This document shows, in pieces, positions 49,330-58,677 of a stretch of DNA of 64,000 bases (positions are counted from its first letter, which is position 1; each line of letters opens with the position of its first letter). A program made the position numbers and the translations under genes. Source of the stretch: JAVBNT01 sp031551355. Its GTDB lineage: Bacteria; Vulcanimicrobiota; CADAWZ01. The notes below the pieces were generated by a model. It was not told where the DNA came from. It ran no database searches and saw only the letters and a program-made list of their open reading frames with translations. The DNA is taken from the NCBI GenBank assembly GCA_031551355.1, contig JAVBNT010000038.1:20541-84540 (forward strand). Direction: 5' to 3'.

Positions 49330-50802
49330 ATGTATATGTATATTTTCAAAAGGGTACTACTCATAATCCCGACATTTTTTGCCATATCGCTGATAATATT
49401 TTTAATTTTGAACCTTGCGCCCGGTAAGCCGGGCGGGAATCTCTCCGGCGGCAATGAGGCTCAGGAAGCGGGCGGCTCCAACAGAGAATCTTATAGAATA
49501 TTTAAATCGCAATTTAATCTTGATAAGCCGGTTTTGTTCAACACCCGTTATGCGCTTAAAACCGAAAAAGTTGGTAAATATGTAAGTGATATTGCCAACG
49601 AGGATGGTAAAGTCCCAATTAAAGATATCATTGAAGCGCAGGAAGTTCTTGAAGATTACGGGCAATATTCCATTCCCTCTCTTATAGCTTTAATTAATTC
49701 GGATGGTAGTCTTAAATTCCGTGAGACAGCTCTGAAGATTTTATATCAAAATGCTCCGCGTTATCCCGTAAATGCTTACGACAAAAACATGAATGATGAA
49801 ATAAAAGAGCTTAACAGGCAAATTGATAATGAAAATCAGAAATTGCGTGAGTATAAATATGATTGGGATAAGCCTTTTAATCTCCAGGAAAGAAGTTTCG
49901 ATACACGGGAGCAGATTCAGAAAGTAACAGATGAATGGAATACATGGTATGAGGGAATAAAAACTCGTTACGCCTATTCTGCATCGCAAAAAATAGGTAT
50001 CTTTTTTCTTGACACAAGATTTGCCAAATACTGGCAAAACCTGTTGTCGTTTGATTTCGGAGTTTCACATACAACAAAGCAGCCGGTTATGGAAATAATT
50101 ATCTCGAAACTTAAATACTCTCTTTGCCTTTCCGTACCGTCCGTTATACTCGCCTATATCATCTCCGTGCCGCTGGGTGTTTTGTCCTCGGTTAAACAAA
50201 ACAGTTTATACGATCGTGTTTCCGCTGCCGTTTTATTTATGCTTTATTCGCTGCCGAGTTTTTTCGTCGCCACAATTTTATTATACTTCTTCTCTCAGGG
50301 CGGTGATTTTCTTAAGATATTCCCCACCGGCGGCTTTCAGGATATGAATTCACAGAGCATGACCGTTTGGCAGCAAATCGGCGATATTATATGGCATCTG
50401 GTTCTGCCTTTAATATGTATGACTTACGGTTCGCTGGCGTCTCTCTCGAGATACGCCAGAACAGGAATGCTTGATGTCATCCGTTCCGATTATATCAGAA
50501 CGGCAAGAGCAAAAGGACTGGATGAGTTTACGGTCATCGTAAAACATGCCATGCGCAACGGTATGATACCGATTATAACTTTGTTGGGAACACTGCTCCC
50601 GGTAATACTCGGAGGAAGTGTTATCATTGAATACATTTTCGGAATTCCGGGAATGGGGCAGCTGACCATAACGTCAATCTTTAATAGAGATTACAACGTT
50701 ATTATGGGCATTCAACTGATTTCCGCTTTGCTTGTTTTAATCGGTATTTTAATTTCCGATTTAATGTATGCTGTAGTAGATCCCAGAATCAGCTTTAAAT
50801 AA
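49330..50802 (+). CDS. Oligopeptide ABC transporter permease (DppB-type) with large insertion
   Basis: The 490-residue protein has the DppB/OppB start (FKRVLLIIPTFFAISLIIFL) and the C-terminal permease domain with the EAA-type loop (YIRTARAKGLDEFTVIVKHAMRN). Normal members have 305-340 residues. Here about 150 extra residues (about 60-210) are inserted in the periplasmic loop after helix 1; part of it (YSIPSLIALINSDGSLKFRE) looks like a HEAT-type helix pair and part like a coiled coil. The insertion may contact the tethered binding protein. The gene starts with ATG at 49330. Confidence 0.9.
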   Translation: MYMYIFKRVLLIIPTFFAISLIIFLILNLAPGKPGGNLSGGNEAQEAGGSNRESYRIFKSQFNLDKPVLFNTRYALKTEKVGKYVSDIANEDGKVPIKDIIEAQEVLEDYGQYSIPSLIALINSDGSLKFRETALKILYQNAPRYPVNAYDKNMNDEIKELNRQIDNENQKLREYKYDWDKPFNLQERSFDTREQIQKVTDEWNTWYEGIKTRYAYSASQKIGIFFLDTRFAKYWQNLLSFDFGVSHTTKQPVMEIIISKLKYSLCLSVPSVILAYIISVPLGVLSSVKQNSLYDRVSAAVLFMLYSLPSFFVATILLYFFSQGGDFLKIFPTGGFQDMNSQSMTVWQQIGDIIWHLVLPLICMTYGSLASLSRYARTGMLDVIRSDYIRTARAKGLDEFTVIVKHAMRNGMIPIITLLGTLLPVILGGSVIIEYIFGIPGMGQLTITSIFNRDYNVIMGIQLISALLVLIGILISDLMYAVVDPRISFK

Positions 50803-50814
50803 AACGAGGTTTTT

Positions 50815-52023
50815 ATGGAAAATAAAACAGAAGAAACGAAAGTTCATTACGAAAAAGTAAGCTATTGGTCTGTGGTATGGTCCCAGTTTAAGAAAAATAA
50901 AATGGCGATATGGGGACTTTGGGCTATTGCGGTAATGTTTTTTCTTGCCGTTTATGCTCCGTTGATCGCCTTTGACGCTCCGTTTTATTACTCTATAAAC
51001 GGGGCAGGAGAATACCCTTTCTTTAAGGAGCTTTTTAACGCCAACCGTTTTGAGAACAGTGTAGACATATTTTTCAATATTATAATGGTTGCTTCGCCGC
51101 TTTATATTCTGTTTTTTGTTTTCATTACCAAAAAGATAATGTCTCCGGTGAAAGCTGTCGGTGTGCTGATGATTGTTCAGGTTTTGGCGTTTATAATCGT
51201 TTCCTACAATCCTTTAACGCTTAAATATACCGAATACAGGTTAATGATCAATACGGCAAAAGAGGAAGGTAAAATTACTGTTTATGTTGCGCCCCCGGTG
51301 AATTATTCCTATAGGGAAATCGATCAAAGCGAGCAGCATCCGGCCGCTCCTTCGGCCAAGCATTTGCTGGGAACAGATGCGGAAGGAAGAGATGTTTTCA
51401 CAAGGATGCTTTACGGCACGCGTATTTCCATGACTATCGGTGTGGTGGCGGTTTCCATTTATATGTTTATCGGCATAGTTCTGGGGGCATTGGCCGGATA
51501 CTTCGGAGGGGCTATTGATATATGGATTTCCCGAATAATTGAGGTTGTCATATGCTTTCCGACATTTTTCCTGATTTTGACGCTGGCCGCCTTTATAGAA
51601 AAGCGGACAATTTTCCATGTTATGCTCTTAATCGGCGTGGTTTCCTGGACAAGTGTCGCCAGGCTTGTCAGAGGTGAATTTTTACGGCAGAGAAGTTTGG
51701 ATTATGTCCAGGCGGCAATTGCGCTTGGCATCAGCAGAACTAAAATAATTTTCGGCCATATTCTGCCGAATGCAATGGGACCGATTCTTGTTTCTGCTAC
51801 ATTTGGTATCGCTTCCGCCATTTTGACGGAATCGGGCCTATCGTTTTTGGGCCTGGGAGATCCTACGGCTCCAAGCTGGGGCGGCATTTTGAATGTTGGC
51901 CGCCAGCAAAGCAAGCTTTGGCTGATATTGACGCCGGGGCTGGCTATCTTCATAGTTGTCTCCGTTTTTAATCTAGTAGGCGAAGCGATCAGGGATGCAA
52001 TGGATCCGCGTTTAAGACAATAA
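50815..52023 (+). CDS. Oligopeptide ABC transporter permease (DppC-type), enlarged
   Basis: The 402-residue protein has the OppC pattern: N-terminal SQFKKNKMAIWGLWAIAVMF, HLLGTDAEGRDVFTRMLYGT, and the EAA loop YVQAAIALGISRTKIIFGHI. Usual length is near 300. The extra 100 residues between helix 1 and the GTDAEGRD segment include two additional hydrophobic helices (about residues 83-105 and 112-132). The gene follows dppB-type permease by 12 bases. Confidence 0.9.
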   Translation: MENKTEETKVHYEKVSYWSVVWSQFKKNKMAIWGLWAIAVMFFLAVYAPLIAFDAPFYYSINGAGEYPFFKELFNANRFENSVDIFFNIIMVASPLYILFFVFITKKIMSPVKAVGVLMIVQVLAFIIVSYNPLTLKYTEYRLMINTAKEEGKITVYVAPPVNYSYREIDQSEQHPAAPSAKHLLGTDAEGRDVFTRMLYGTRISMTIGVVAVSIYMFIGIVLGALAGYFGGAIDIWISRIIEVVICFPTFFLILTLAAFIEKRTIFHVMLLIGVVSWTSVARLVRGEFLRQRSLDYVQAAIALGISRTKIIFGHILPNAMGPILVSATFGIASAILTESGLSFLGLGDPTAPSWGGILNVGRQQSKLWLILTPGLAIFIVVSVFNLVGEAIRDAMDPRLRQ

Positions 52024-52082
52024 TTTTGAATATTCTATAAAGGCGCTTTTCCGCATTTATAAGTTATAGAAAGGCATAAGAT

Positions 52083-53117
52083 ATGTCGTCTAAAAAGAAA
52101 AACAAAGCTGCTGAAGCTGTAAACAAAGAAACTAAGTCCGGTAAAAATAAGGACGAAAAAATTCTTGAAATAAAAAATCTGCATACTTATTTTCATACTG
52201 ACGAAGGTGTTGTAAAATCGGTAAACGATGTAAGTTATTATGTGAACCGCGGAGAGACTCTGGGAGTTGTAGGCGAATCGGGCTGCGGCAAGTCGGTAAC
52301 GGCAATGTCCATTTTGAGACTGATTCCTTCTCCTCCGGGCAAAATAGAGGGCGGAGAGATTCTATTTGACGGTATTGACCTGACTAAAGTTGATTATGAC
52401 GAGCTTCGTAAAATCCGCGGAAACCGAATTGCAATGATTTTCCAGGAGCCGATGACCAGCCTTAACCCGGTTTATACCATCGGAGATCAGATTATGGAAT
52501 CAATTATGCTGCATATGGACAAAACATCTGCCGAAGCGCGGGAAATGGCGATAAATATTCTTGAAAAGGTTGGCATTCCTTCTCCGGAAACGAGAGTTGA
52601 CGTTTATCCTCACCAGATGTCGGGAGGTATGAAGCAGAGGGTTATGATCGCTATGGCTCTGGTCTGCAATCCGGAGCTGTTGATTGCAGACGAACCGACA
52701 ACAGCGCTTGACGTGACGATTCAGGCGCAAATTCTCGATCTGCTGATAAAACTTCAAAAAGAATTTAAAACGGCGATCATACTAATCACCCACGATCTCG
52801 GAGTAATAGCCGAAATGGCGCACAGGGTTGTCGTTATGTATGCCAGTAAAGTTGTTGAAACAGCGGAAGTAAAAGAACTTTTCGCCAATCCGCTTCATCC
52901 TTATACGGTAGGTCTTTTTAATTCAATTCCTAAACTTGGTCAGGAAGAAAAGAGGTTGGTTCCTATTAAAGGAATGGTTCCGAATCCGCTTGATTTCCCT
53001 AAAGGCTGCAAATTTAATAACCGCTGCGAAAAAGTTATGTCGAAGTGCAAGGACAATGAGCCGCCTCTAAAGGAAGTCACTACGGGACATTTTGCCGCCT
53101 GTTGGCTCAATGAATAG
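52083..53117 (+). CDS. Oligopeptide ABC transporter ATPase (OppD/DppD-type)
   Basis: The 344-residue ATPase has Walker A GESGCGKS, signature MSGGMKQRVMIAMAL, Walker B LLIADEPTTALDVT and the H-loop LITHDLGV, and ends with the oligopeptide-type extension (PKGCKFNNRCEKVMSKCKDN) that can bind a 4Fe-4S cluster in some members. A lysine-rich N-terminal tail of about 25 residues is extra. It works as a pair with the next gene. Confidence 0.93.
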   Translation: MSSKKKNKAAEAVNKETKSGKNKDEKILEIKNLHTYFHTDEGVVKSVNDVSYYVNRGETLGVVGESGCGKSVTAMSILRLIPSPPGKIEGGEILFDGIDLTKVDYDELRKIRGNRIAMIFQEPMTSLNPVYTIGDQIMESIMLHMDKTSAEAREMAINILEKVGIPSPETRVDVYPHQMSGGMKQRVMIAMALVCNPELLIADEPTTALDVTIQAQILDLLIKLQKEFKTAIILITHDLGVIAEMAHRVVVMYASKVVETAEVKELFANPLHPYTVGLFNSIPKLGQEEKRLVPIKGMVPNPLDFPKGCKFNNRCEKVMSKCKDNEPPLKEVTTGHFAACWLNE

Positions 53118-53172
53118 TGCGGAATTGATTTTATAATGTTTGATTAATGAATTGATATTGGAGAAATAATCT

Positions 53173-54150
53173 ATGACGGCCAAAGAAAATGAACCTCTTT
53201 TGAAAGTTGAAGGTCTTAAAAAATATTTTCCCGTAACTTCAGGATTTTTTTCTAAGGTTACCGGGCATGTAAAAGCCGTTGACAATATTTCCTTCATCGT
53301 AAACGAAGGTGAAACGATTGGTATGGTCGGTGAATCCGGCTGTGGTAAAACAACCGCCGGAAGAACTATTATCCGGTTAATCGAGCCTACCGACGGAAGT
53401 ATATTTTTTAAAGGTCAGGATATAATGAAATTAAAAGGCGATGATTTAAAAGCCATGCGCCGCAATATGCAAATTATATTTCAGGATCCTTATTCTTCAC
53501 TAAATCCAAGAAAGACTGTTCTTGAAATTGTCGGTGAAGCGCTGGAGGTTCATGGAATCGCCAAAGGCTCGGAAAGAGACGACATCGTCGCTTCTTTAGT
53601 GGAAAAAGTCGGTCTTTCGTCAAGATATGTCAACCGTTACCCGCATGAATTTTCCGGCGGTCAGCGTCAGCGAGTCGGTGTTGCCAGAGCGATTGCCCTG
53701 AAGCCGTCACTGATTATTTGCGACGAACCTGTCTCTGCTCTTGATGTATCAATTCAGGCCCAGGTTATCAACCTGCTGATCGATTTGCGCGAAGAAATGA
53801 ATCTTTCCTATATTTTTGTCGCCCACGATTTGTCTGTTGTCAAACATATCTCCGACAGGATTATTGTTATGTATCTCGGCCGCCTTGTGGAAATGGCCAA
53901 AACAGAAGACTTGTTCAACCACCCGCGCCATCCGTATACGGAAGCTTTGCTTTCTGCCATTCCCGAACCTGATCCGACAGTCAAAAAAAACCGCATCGTG
54001 CTTACAGGCGATGTGCCGTCACCAATCAACCCGCCGTCAGGCTGCCACTTCCATCCGCGCTGCCCGAAAAGAAAAGACATCTGCAGCAAGGAAGAACCGG
54101 CAGTGAGGAGTGTGGGGGAGCATCATTTCAAATGCATCTTAGACATGTAA
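53173..54150 (+). CDS. Oligopeptide ABC transporter ATPase (OppF/DppF-type)
   Basis: The 325-residue ATPase has Walker A GESGCGKT, signature FSGGQRQRVGVARAI, Walker B LIICDEPVSALDVS, H-loop FVAHDLSV and the C-terminal CHFHPRCPKRKDIC extension. It forms the heterodimer with OppD. Its stop codon begins a palindromic repeat that also holds a terminator. Confidence 0.93.
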   Translation: MTAKENEPLLKVEGLKKYFPVTSGFFSKVTGHVKAVDNISFIVNEGETIGMVGESGCGKTTAGRTIIRLIEPTDGSIFFKGQDIMKLKGDDLKAMRRNMQIIFQDPYSSLNPRKTVLEIVGEALEVHGIAKGSERDDIVASLVEKVGLSSRYVNRYPHEFSGGQRQRVGVARAIALKPSLIICDEPVSALDVSIQAQVINLLIDLREEMNLSYIFVAHDLSVVKHISDRIIVMYLGRLVEMAKTEDLFNHPRHPYTEALLSAIPEPDPTVKKNRIVLTGDVPSPINPPSGCHFHPRCPKRKDICSKEEPAVRSVGEHHFKCILDM

Positions 54151-54344
54151 GGCGTTGAATTGCATCCACATGCGTCGTCAAATCCGATTCCGCTCAGGGC
54201 GTAATCAAACTCACCCTGAGCGGCACTCTAATGAGTGCCATTTTTATTTGTATTTGCGGCTTGCCGCAGGCGCCTAGGAAAAGACTACGGCTCAATCGTC
54301 GAAATCGAATTTGCCATAGCCTGTGAACGCAATTGAACGCCTTA
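54148..54344. repeat. Palindromic repeat family B, copy 3, with insertion
   Basis: The outer arms TAAGGCGTTGAATTGC (54148-54163, including the stop codon) and GCAATTGAACGCCTTA (54329-54344) pair with one mismatch. The core words GCGTCGTCAAATCCGATT and CTACGGCTCAATCGTCGAAA are shared with other copies, but about 70 extra bases with two hairpins sit in the centre. Confidence 0.8.
54191..54250 (+). terminator. Terminator of the oligopeptide transporter operon
   Basis: CGCTCAGGG (54191-54199) pairs with CCCTGAGCG (54214-54222); then GGCACTC pairs with GAGTGCC (54233-54239), followed by ATTTTTATTTG. It lies inside the palindromic repeat. Confidence 0.8.
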
Positions 54345-54364
54345 GATTTTCTTTGTGTTTTTGT

Positions 54365-55147
54365 CTAGTCAGTCATTCCCGCCTTTTTGAGGTCAATAAA
54401 AAATTGAAAACCTGTGTCCTTTCCTTGAGCTTCATAACAATTGCCCGATTGCTGTGCTAGTGCACTAGACCAGCTTTCGGGTTGTTGGTTTATGTTGAAT
54501 TCAATATAATATGGTGTTTGGTATGTTGTATCTGTAATCGTCACAAATCCAGAGGTAAGTTTTATACCTTCTTTAGGTTTTGGTATGTTTTCAGTATGTT
54601 GTTTGAGTTTGTCTCTGCAGTTTTTAATAATAGTATCGAATCTGTTAGTGTAATAGTAGCATGTTATCAAATAATGATCTTTGTCAATTTTCACTGTGTG
54701 TAATATATGTATTTTTTCTGTATGTGATAATTCTAGCGTCACTTGTTCTTCGTGTGTTCGGAGTTTTAAAAACGCTATCACTATCGATTTGTTTTCAGAC
54801 GAAATGGATACTTTCATCGTCTTTTCCGGCACCGAATCCAGCGCATTGCAATACAATTCGGAGTGAGGGAATATTATGTTGAACATATTGCCGCACTCAT
54901 TTATATTCAAAGCTTTATTCCATTGTGCTCCCAGCCTTTGTTTCTGAGTCATTCCAAAAAAATCGTATTTTTCTTTTGTAATGGCAGAATGCACCATGCC
55001 TGACTTATGGAGTGATATTTTATGCCAATTTCCTCTATTGGTCATAATGTATATGTCACCATTTCGTAACTTTACAGACCAAACCTTAGAGTGAAGTCCG
55101 TCTGGTTCTCCGACAATAAATTTGAAGTCATTACTTTTTCTTCCCAT
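54365..55147 (-). CDS. Hypothetical protein, 260 aa
   Basis: I do not recognise it. It is a soluble protein with no signal or membrane segment, rich in Asn, Lys, Thr and His (WSVKLRNGDIYIMTNRGNWH, SAITKEKYDFFGMTQKQRLG) and has a lower GC content than its neighbours. It lies next to a decayed stretch and a small inverted-repeat element, so it may have been acquired. A phage or plasmid origin is possible but not shown. The ATG at 55147 has only a weak ribosome site. Confidence 0.6.
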   Translation of the reverse strand: MGRKSNDFKFIVGEPDGLHSKVWSVKLRNGDIYIMTNRGNWHKISLHKSGMVHSAITKEKYDFFGMTQKQRLGAQWNKALNINECGNMFNIIFPHSELYCNALDSVPEKTMKVSISSENKSIVIAFLKLRTHEEQVTLELSHTEKIHILHTVKIDKDHYLITCYYYTNRFDTIIKNCRDKLKQHTENIPKPKEGIKLTSGFVTITDTTYQTPYYIEFNINQQPESWSSALAQQSGNCYEAQGKDTGFQFFIDLKKAGMTD

Positions 55148-55739
55148 ACTTAATTATCCTACTTAAAAATAATAATGTTTTTTTATATTATTTTAGCATA
55201 TTTTATTAATTTGTTGAGCTTTATCTTTATTGGTTATGCTCTAATCAAGTGTCTTAAATACCGTTGTTTGTGCGAAGGAACCTGTGGCGGAGATAACGGG
55301 AACCATTCGCGTATTTTTTATGGATTCCATCAAACCGAACAGCGTCGCGGACTTGAGTGTAGCGCCAGAATGCGGCTGTACGCCGCTGATATAAATCAAA
55401 ATGGCACCAGGATACCGGGATAAGCTCGCTGCTTTGAGGTTTGTCCAAATTAAAATACGCGTAAAATGGTTGTTGGCGGGAGCATAAACTTGGCTAGACC
55501 CAACTTCAGACGTCTTGGCACCACGGGCAAAATAACTGCAGGGAAAAGCGCATTAGAAGGGTGGTAGACGTCTGAAGTTGGGTCTGCCTGGGGCAGACTG
55601 TTTCACTGAAAAACAATGCCGCGCGCCAGGTTGAAAGCGGGGGGGGGGTAGCTTTGGAGGGGTTCTCCATAGGGGAGGATGCGAGGGGCAGCAGGCCCCC
55701 TTAATAGCCTCCCCTTGGAATTACCGTTGAATAACTGCT
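55148..55739. other. Gene-free, probably decayed region
   Basis: I see no credible gene in these 590 bases. Short frames exist but have no ribosome site or recognisable product. It holds the inverted-repeat element at 55496-55585, a run of nine or more G near 55640 and a CCTCCCC/GGGGAGG-rich stretch near 55660-55720. Confidence 0.5.
55496..55585. mobile_element. Short element with 20-bp perfect terminal inverted repeats
   Basis: AGACCCAACTTCAGACGTCT (55496-55515) is perfectly inverted at 55566-55585, enclosing 50 bp. The size and perfect ends are those of a MITE or of an IS remnant, but no target duplication is evident and no transposase is near. It could also be a large hairpin. Confidence 0.5.
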
Positions 55740-56303
55740 TTAAATTATTTCTGGATCTAGAGCTTTCCCCATGGAAAACGCTTTGCCGATTTCTTCGCCT
55801 AATTCAAAATAAGTTGGCCCCATCATCAATACCGGCGATGCTTTTTTAGGATCTGCTTTGCCATCGGTCATACACTCTTTACCGGCATATGTCGCGACAA
55901 TTTCGCCGAAAAAGACCTCAAATCCCTCAATCGCAACGTTTTTTACTACTTTGCAAAGATAATTCATCGGTGACTCGGCAATCATCGGTGCGTTGCCAAG
56001 CTCGTCATAAAATGGCGTGAAAAGCTTCGACTTATCGGTATCTTTACCGGAAATCATCCCGCAGTAATCGGTTTTGGCGAGTAATGCTGCCGTCGGCAGA
56101 TTGACACTGAAGCAGCCGCTTTCTATTACGCCTTTTGTCGTATGGTGGCTGCTTTTCAGCGATACGTAAAAGATCGGTGCCAGACATACCAGACCAAACG
56201 CTCCGACTGCGGCGTAGTTTGGTTTTCCGTCAACGGCTGCGCCCACAATCACCAGCGGCACCGGGTTTATCATCGGATAATTATTGATTTTTATTTTGTT
56301 CAT
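55740..56303 (-). CDS. Flavin reductase-like FMN-binding protein
   Basis: The 187-residue protein starts INNYPMINPVPLVIVGAAVD and has NYAAVGAFGLVCLAPIFYVS and GCFSVNLPTAALLAKTDYCG, the pattern of the flavin reductase-like (split-barrel) family common in anaerobes. It binds FMN and probably reduces flavins or a small redox partner. Length is normal. It is monocistronic and starts with ATG at 56303 behind AGGAAC. Confidence 0.85.
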   Translation of the reverse strand: MNKIKINNYPMINPVPLVIVGAAVDGKPNYAAVGAFGLVCLAPIFYVSLKSSHHTTKGVIESGCFSVNLPTAALLAKTDYCGMISGKDTDKSKLFTPFYDELGNAPMIAESPMNYLCKVVKNVAIEGFEVFFGEIVATYAGKECMTDGKADPKKASPVLMMGPTYFELGEEIGKAFSMGKALDPEII

Positions 56304-56497
56304 TGCTGTGTTCCTTTCTGCTTTATGTGAACAGGTATTTCGGTTTTACCTTATCCGTCAAAGCCTGATTCTCCTACCGCGGGCTCTGTCAAATTTACAG
56401 GAAGGAATTGGAGTTTACAAAGTGAAATGAAACGTTAAAAGCTGTGCCGCTCAGTGAATATTTTCTGAAAAGTTTAAGTGAAAAAGGAAGGTGTGTT

Positions 56498-57016
56498 ATG
56501 AGGATCAATAAATTTTGTCTGTTTTTGTTTTTAGTATTATATACAATGCCGGCATTTGCAGAGCAAACGATAACATTTGCCAGCGGAAAGTCTTTTGTTA
56601 TTCCTGATGAGTTTAAAAAATCGGCGCAAATGTCGTCGAATATCGGTAATACTTATGTTGTCACGGATAACTCTGCATTTATTCAGGTTTTTGATAACTT
56701 AGGTGAAAACTTCAATTATACCAGAGAAGAACTGGAACATAACAGCGAGCAATTTAAAAATGATTTTATCGGCGGAATTGAGCGCAGCGGTACTAAGTGT
56801 AGTAATGTCAGCAAACTTGTTTCGCAAACGGAAACGGGTTATTCTATTATGGTTTTAAATTATGATATGCATAAACCTTCAAATCAGATTCTAAAGTCGG
56901 TTACTTATATAATCTTTATGAACGGAGCAATGAATGTGGTAACCTGTGCGGCTGAACTGCAAAGTCAGTATCCCGCAGAATTTGATAAAATCGGAGCTCA
57001 GATGTATAGTTTCTGA
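56498..57016 (+). CDS. Secreted hypothetical protein, 172 aa
   Basis: A clear signal peptide (KFCLFLFLVLYTMPAFA, cleaved before EQ near residue 22) is followed by a domain of about 150 residues (ITFASGKSFVIPDEFKKSAQ, SYGYSIMV-type strands, NGAMNVVTCAAELQSQYPAE). It resembles small periplasmic proteins of the PsbP/DUF1795 type in general shape, but I cannot assign it. The ATG at 56498 follows AAGGAAGG; a longer frame to 56444 would bury the signal. Confidence 0.72.
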   Translation: MRINKFCLFLFLVLYTMPAFAEQTITFASGKSFVIPDEFKKSAQMSSNIGNTYVVTDNSAFIQVFDNLGENFNYTREELEHNSEQFKNDFIGGIERSGTKCSNVSKLVSQTETGYSIMVLNYDMHKPSNQILKSVTYIIFMNGAMNVVTCAAELQSQYPAEFDKIGAQMYSF

Positions 57017-57198
57017 TGGGTTGGCTCTTTCAGCTTCTACGAGTGAGTAGTAGGTTATCTATAGAGTGATGAGAGAAATTGTGTTTGGCAACGCAGATTC
57101 GCCTGTTTCAAGCATTTTATGCAGGATATTTCAGCCCTGTCCCTAATAAACCCTATAGCCTTTAAATTACTATAGAATACGACTGCGGAGGTAATGTT

Positions 57199-58677
57199 AT
57201 GATCGATCTGACAATACACAAGGAGAAACTTGAGAAGTCCGTCAAAAGATGCAAAGAAAAAAATGTTGTCATTCCAACTTTTGCACAGATGAAGGATCCT
57301 TCAAAAGCTCCGGCTGTAATCAAAGAAAAACTCAAAACACTCGGTTTGTGGGATCTTCATCCTGCAAATCTTTTCAGGATAACATGGAAAAATGAGCCGG
57401 TTGAAAAAGGCGGGCTTTTCGGAAAGGCAAATTTTATTGAACTGCCGTCTTCTATTACCGGAGTAGATGCAAGAATACTGTGTCTTGTCGGCAAATGGTT
57501 TCCGACAGGCGCTCATAAGGTCGGTGCCTCTTTCGGATGCCTTGTTCCGCGTCTTGTTACCGGTCAGTTTGATCCCACGTCACAGAAAGCCGTATGGCCT
57601 TCCACCGGAAATTATTGTCGCGGCGGAGCCTATGATTCCGCGCTTCTCGGATGTGAATCCATTGCCATTCTTCCTGCCGGAATGAGTAAGGAACGCTTTG
57701 ACTGGCTTAAAACTGTTGCCGGCGAAGTTATTGCCACTCCGGGAACAGAGAGCAATGTAAAAGAAATTTATGATAAATGCTGGGAACTGAGAAAAACCAG
57801 AAAAAATGATGTTTGTATTTTTAACCAGTTTGATGAAATGGGGAACCACCTGTGGCATTACGCTGTTACCGGCAGCGCAATGGAAGAAGCTATCGGGTTG
57901 GCTCTGGCCGACGGCAAGAGCCGTTTTGCAGGTTTGGTTGTCACTACCGGCGCAGCGGGCACAATCGGTGCCGGTGATTATCTTAAAACCCTTTATCCTA
58001 ATAGTAAAGTCGTAGGGTGTGAAGCTCTTCAGTGTCCCACACTTTTGAATAATGGATTTGGCGATCACAGAATTGAAGGTATCGGCGATAAGCACATACC
58101 CTGGGTACATAATGTAAAAAATACCGATATGGTTATTGCTATTGATGATGAAGATTGCATGAATATTTTGCGCCTCTTTAATGAACCGGAAGGACACAAA
58201 TATCTTAAATCACAGGGTGTAAGTGATCAGGTTATTTCCGAACTTGCTTATATGGGTATTTCCGGAATTGCCAACATGCTTGCTTCGATTAAATTTGCCA
58301 AATACTATGAACTGACTTCAAAAGATGTTGTGATGACGGTTCTGACTGATTCCGTTGATATGTATGGCTCGAGAATCACTGAACTTCAGGAAAGTCATGG
58401 CAAATATACGCCGGAAAAAGCTGCTGTTGACTATGCCGCATCTTTGCATAGAACTAAGATCGACAATATGCTCGAGCTCAGCTACTACGAAAAGAAAAGA
58501 ATACACAACCTCAAGTATTATACATGGGTAGAGCAGCAGGGTAAGGAAGTTGAAGAGCTTAACAGACAGTGGTATGATGACGATTATTGGACATCGGTAG
58601 AGAGAATGACTCCAGAGATTGATGCGTTGATCGATGAGTTTAATAATGCTACCGGAGTGCTGGCCTCAATGAAATAA
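57199..58677 (+). CDS. Fold-type II PLP-dependent enzyme (cysteine synthase/threonine synthase-like)
   Basis: The 492-residue protein has the PLP lysine in FPTGAHKVGASFGCLV, then WPSTGNYCRGGAYDSALLG and VTTGAAGTIGAGDYL, the fold-type II pattern. It is longer than cysteine synthase (about 310) because of N- and C-terminal extensions, and matches a poorly characterised group of PLP-dependent lyases found in anaerobes. A beta-replacement or lyase reaction on an amino acid is likely; the substrate is unknown. Its TAA stop begins a tandem palindromic repeat. Confidence 0.82.
   Translation: MIDLTIHKEKLEKSVKRCKEKNVVIPTFAQMKDPSKAPAVIKEKLKTLGLWDLHPANLFRITWKNEPVEKGGLFGKANFIELPSSITGVDARILCLVGKWFPTGAHKVGASFGCLVPRLVTGQFDPTSQKAVWPSTGNYCRGGAYDSALLGCESIAILPAGMSKERFDWLKTVAGEVIATPGTESNVKEIYDKCWELRKTRKNDVCIFNQFDEMGNHLWHYAVTGSAMEEAIGLALADGKSRFAGLVVTTGAAGTIGAGDYLKTLYPNSKVVGCEALQCPTLLNNGFGDHRIEGIGDKHIPWVHNVKNTDMVIAIDDEDCMNILRLFNEPEGHKYLKSQGVSDQVISELAYMGISGIANMLASIKFAKYYELTSKDVVMTVLTDSVDMYGSRITELQESHGKYTPEKAAVDYAASLHRTKIDNMLELSYYEKKRIHNLKYYTWVEQQGKEVEELNRQWYDDDYWTSVERMTPEIDALIDEFNNATGVLASMK

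Noticed and set aside
55175..55423. 82-codon open frame in the gene-free region, and a 64-codon frame on the other strand
   Set aside because: No ribosome site, mixed composition and no recognisable motif; more likely chance frames in decayed DNA.
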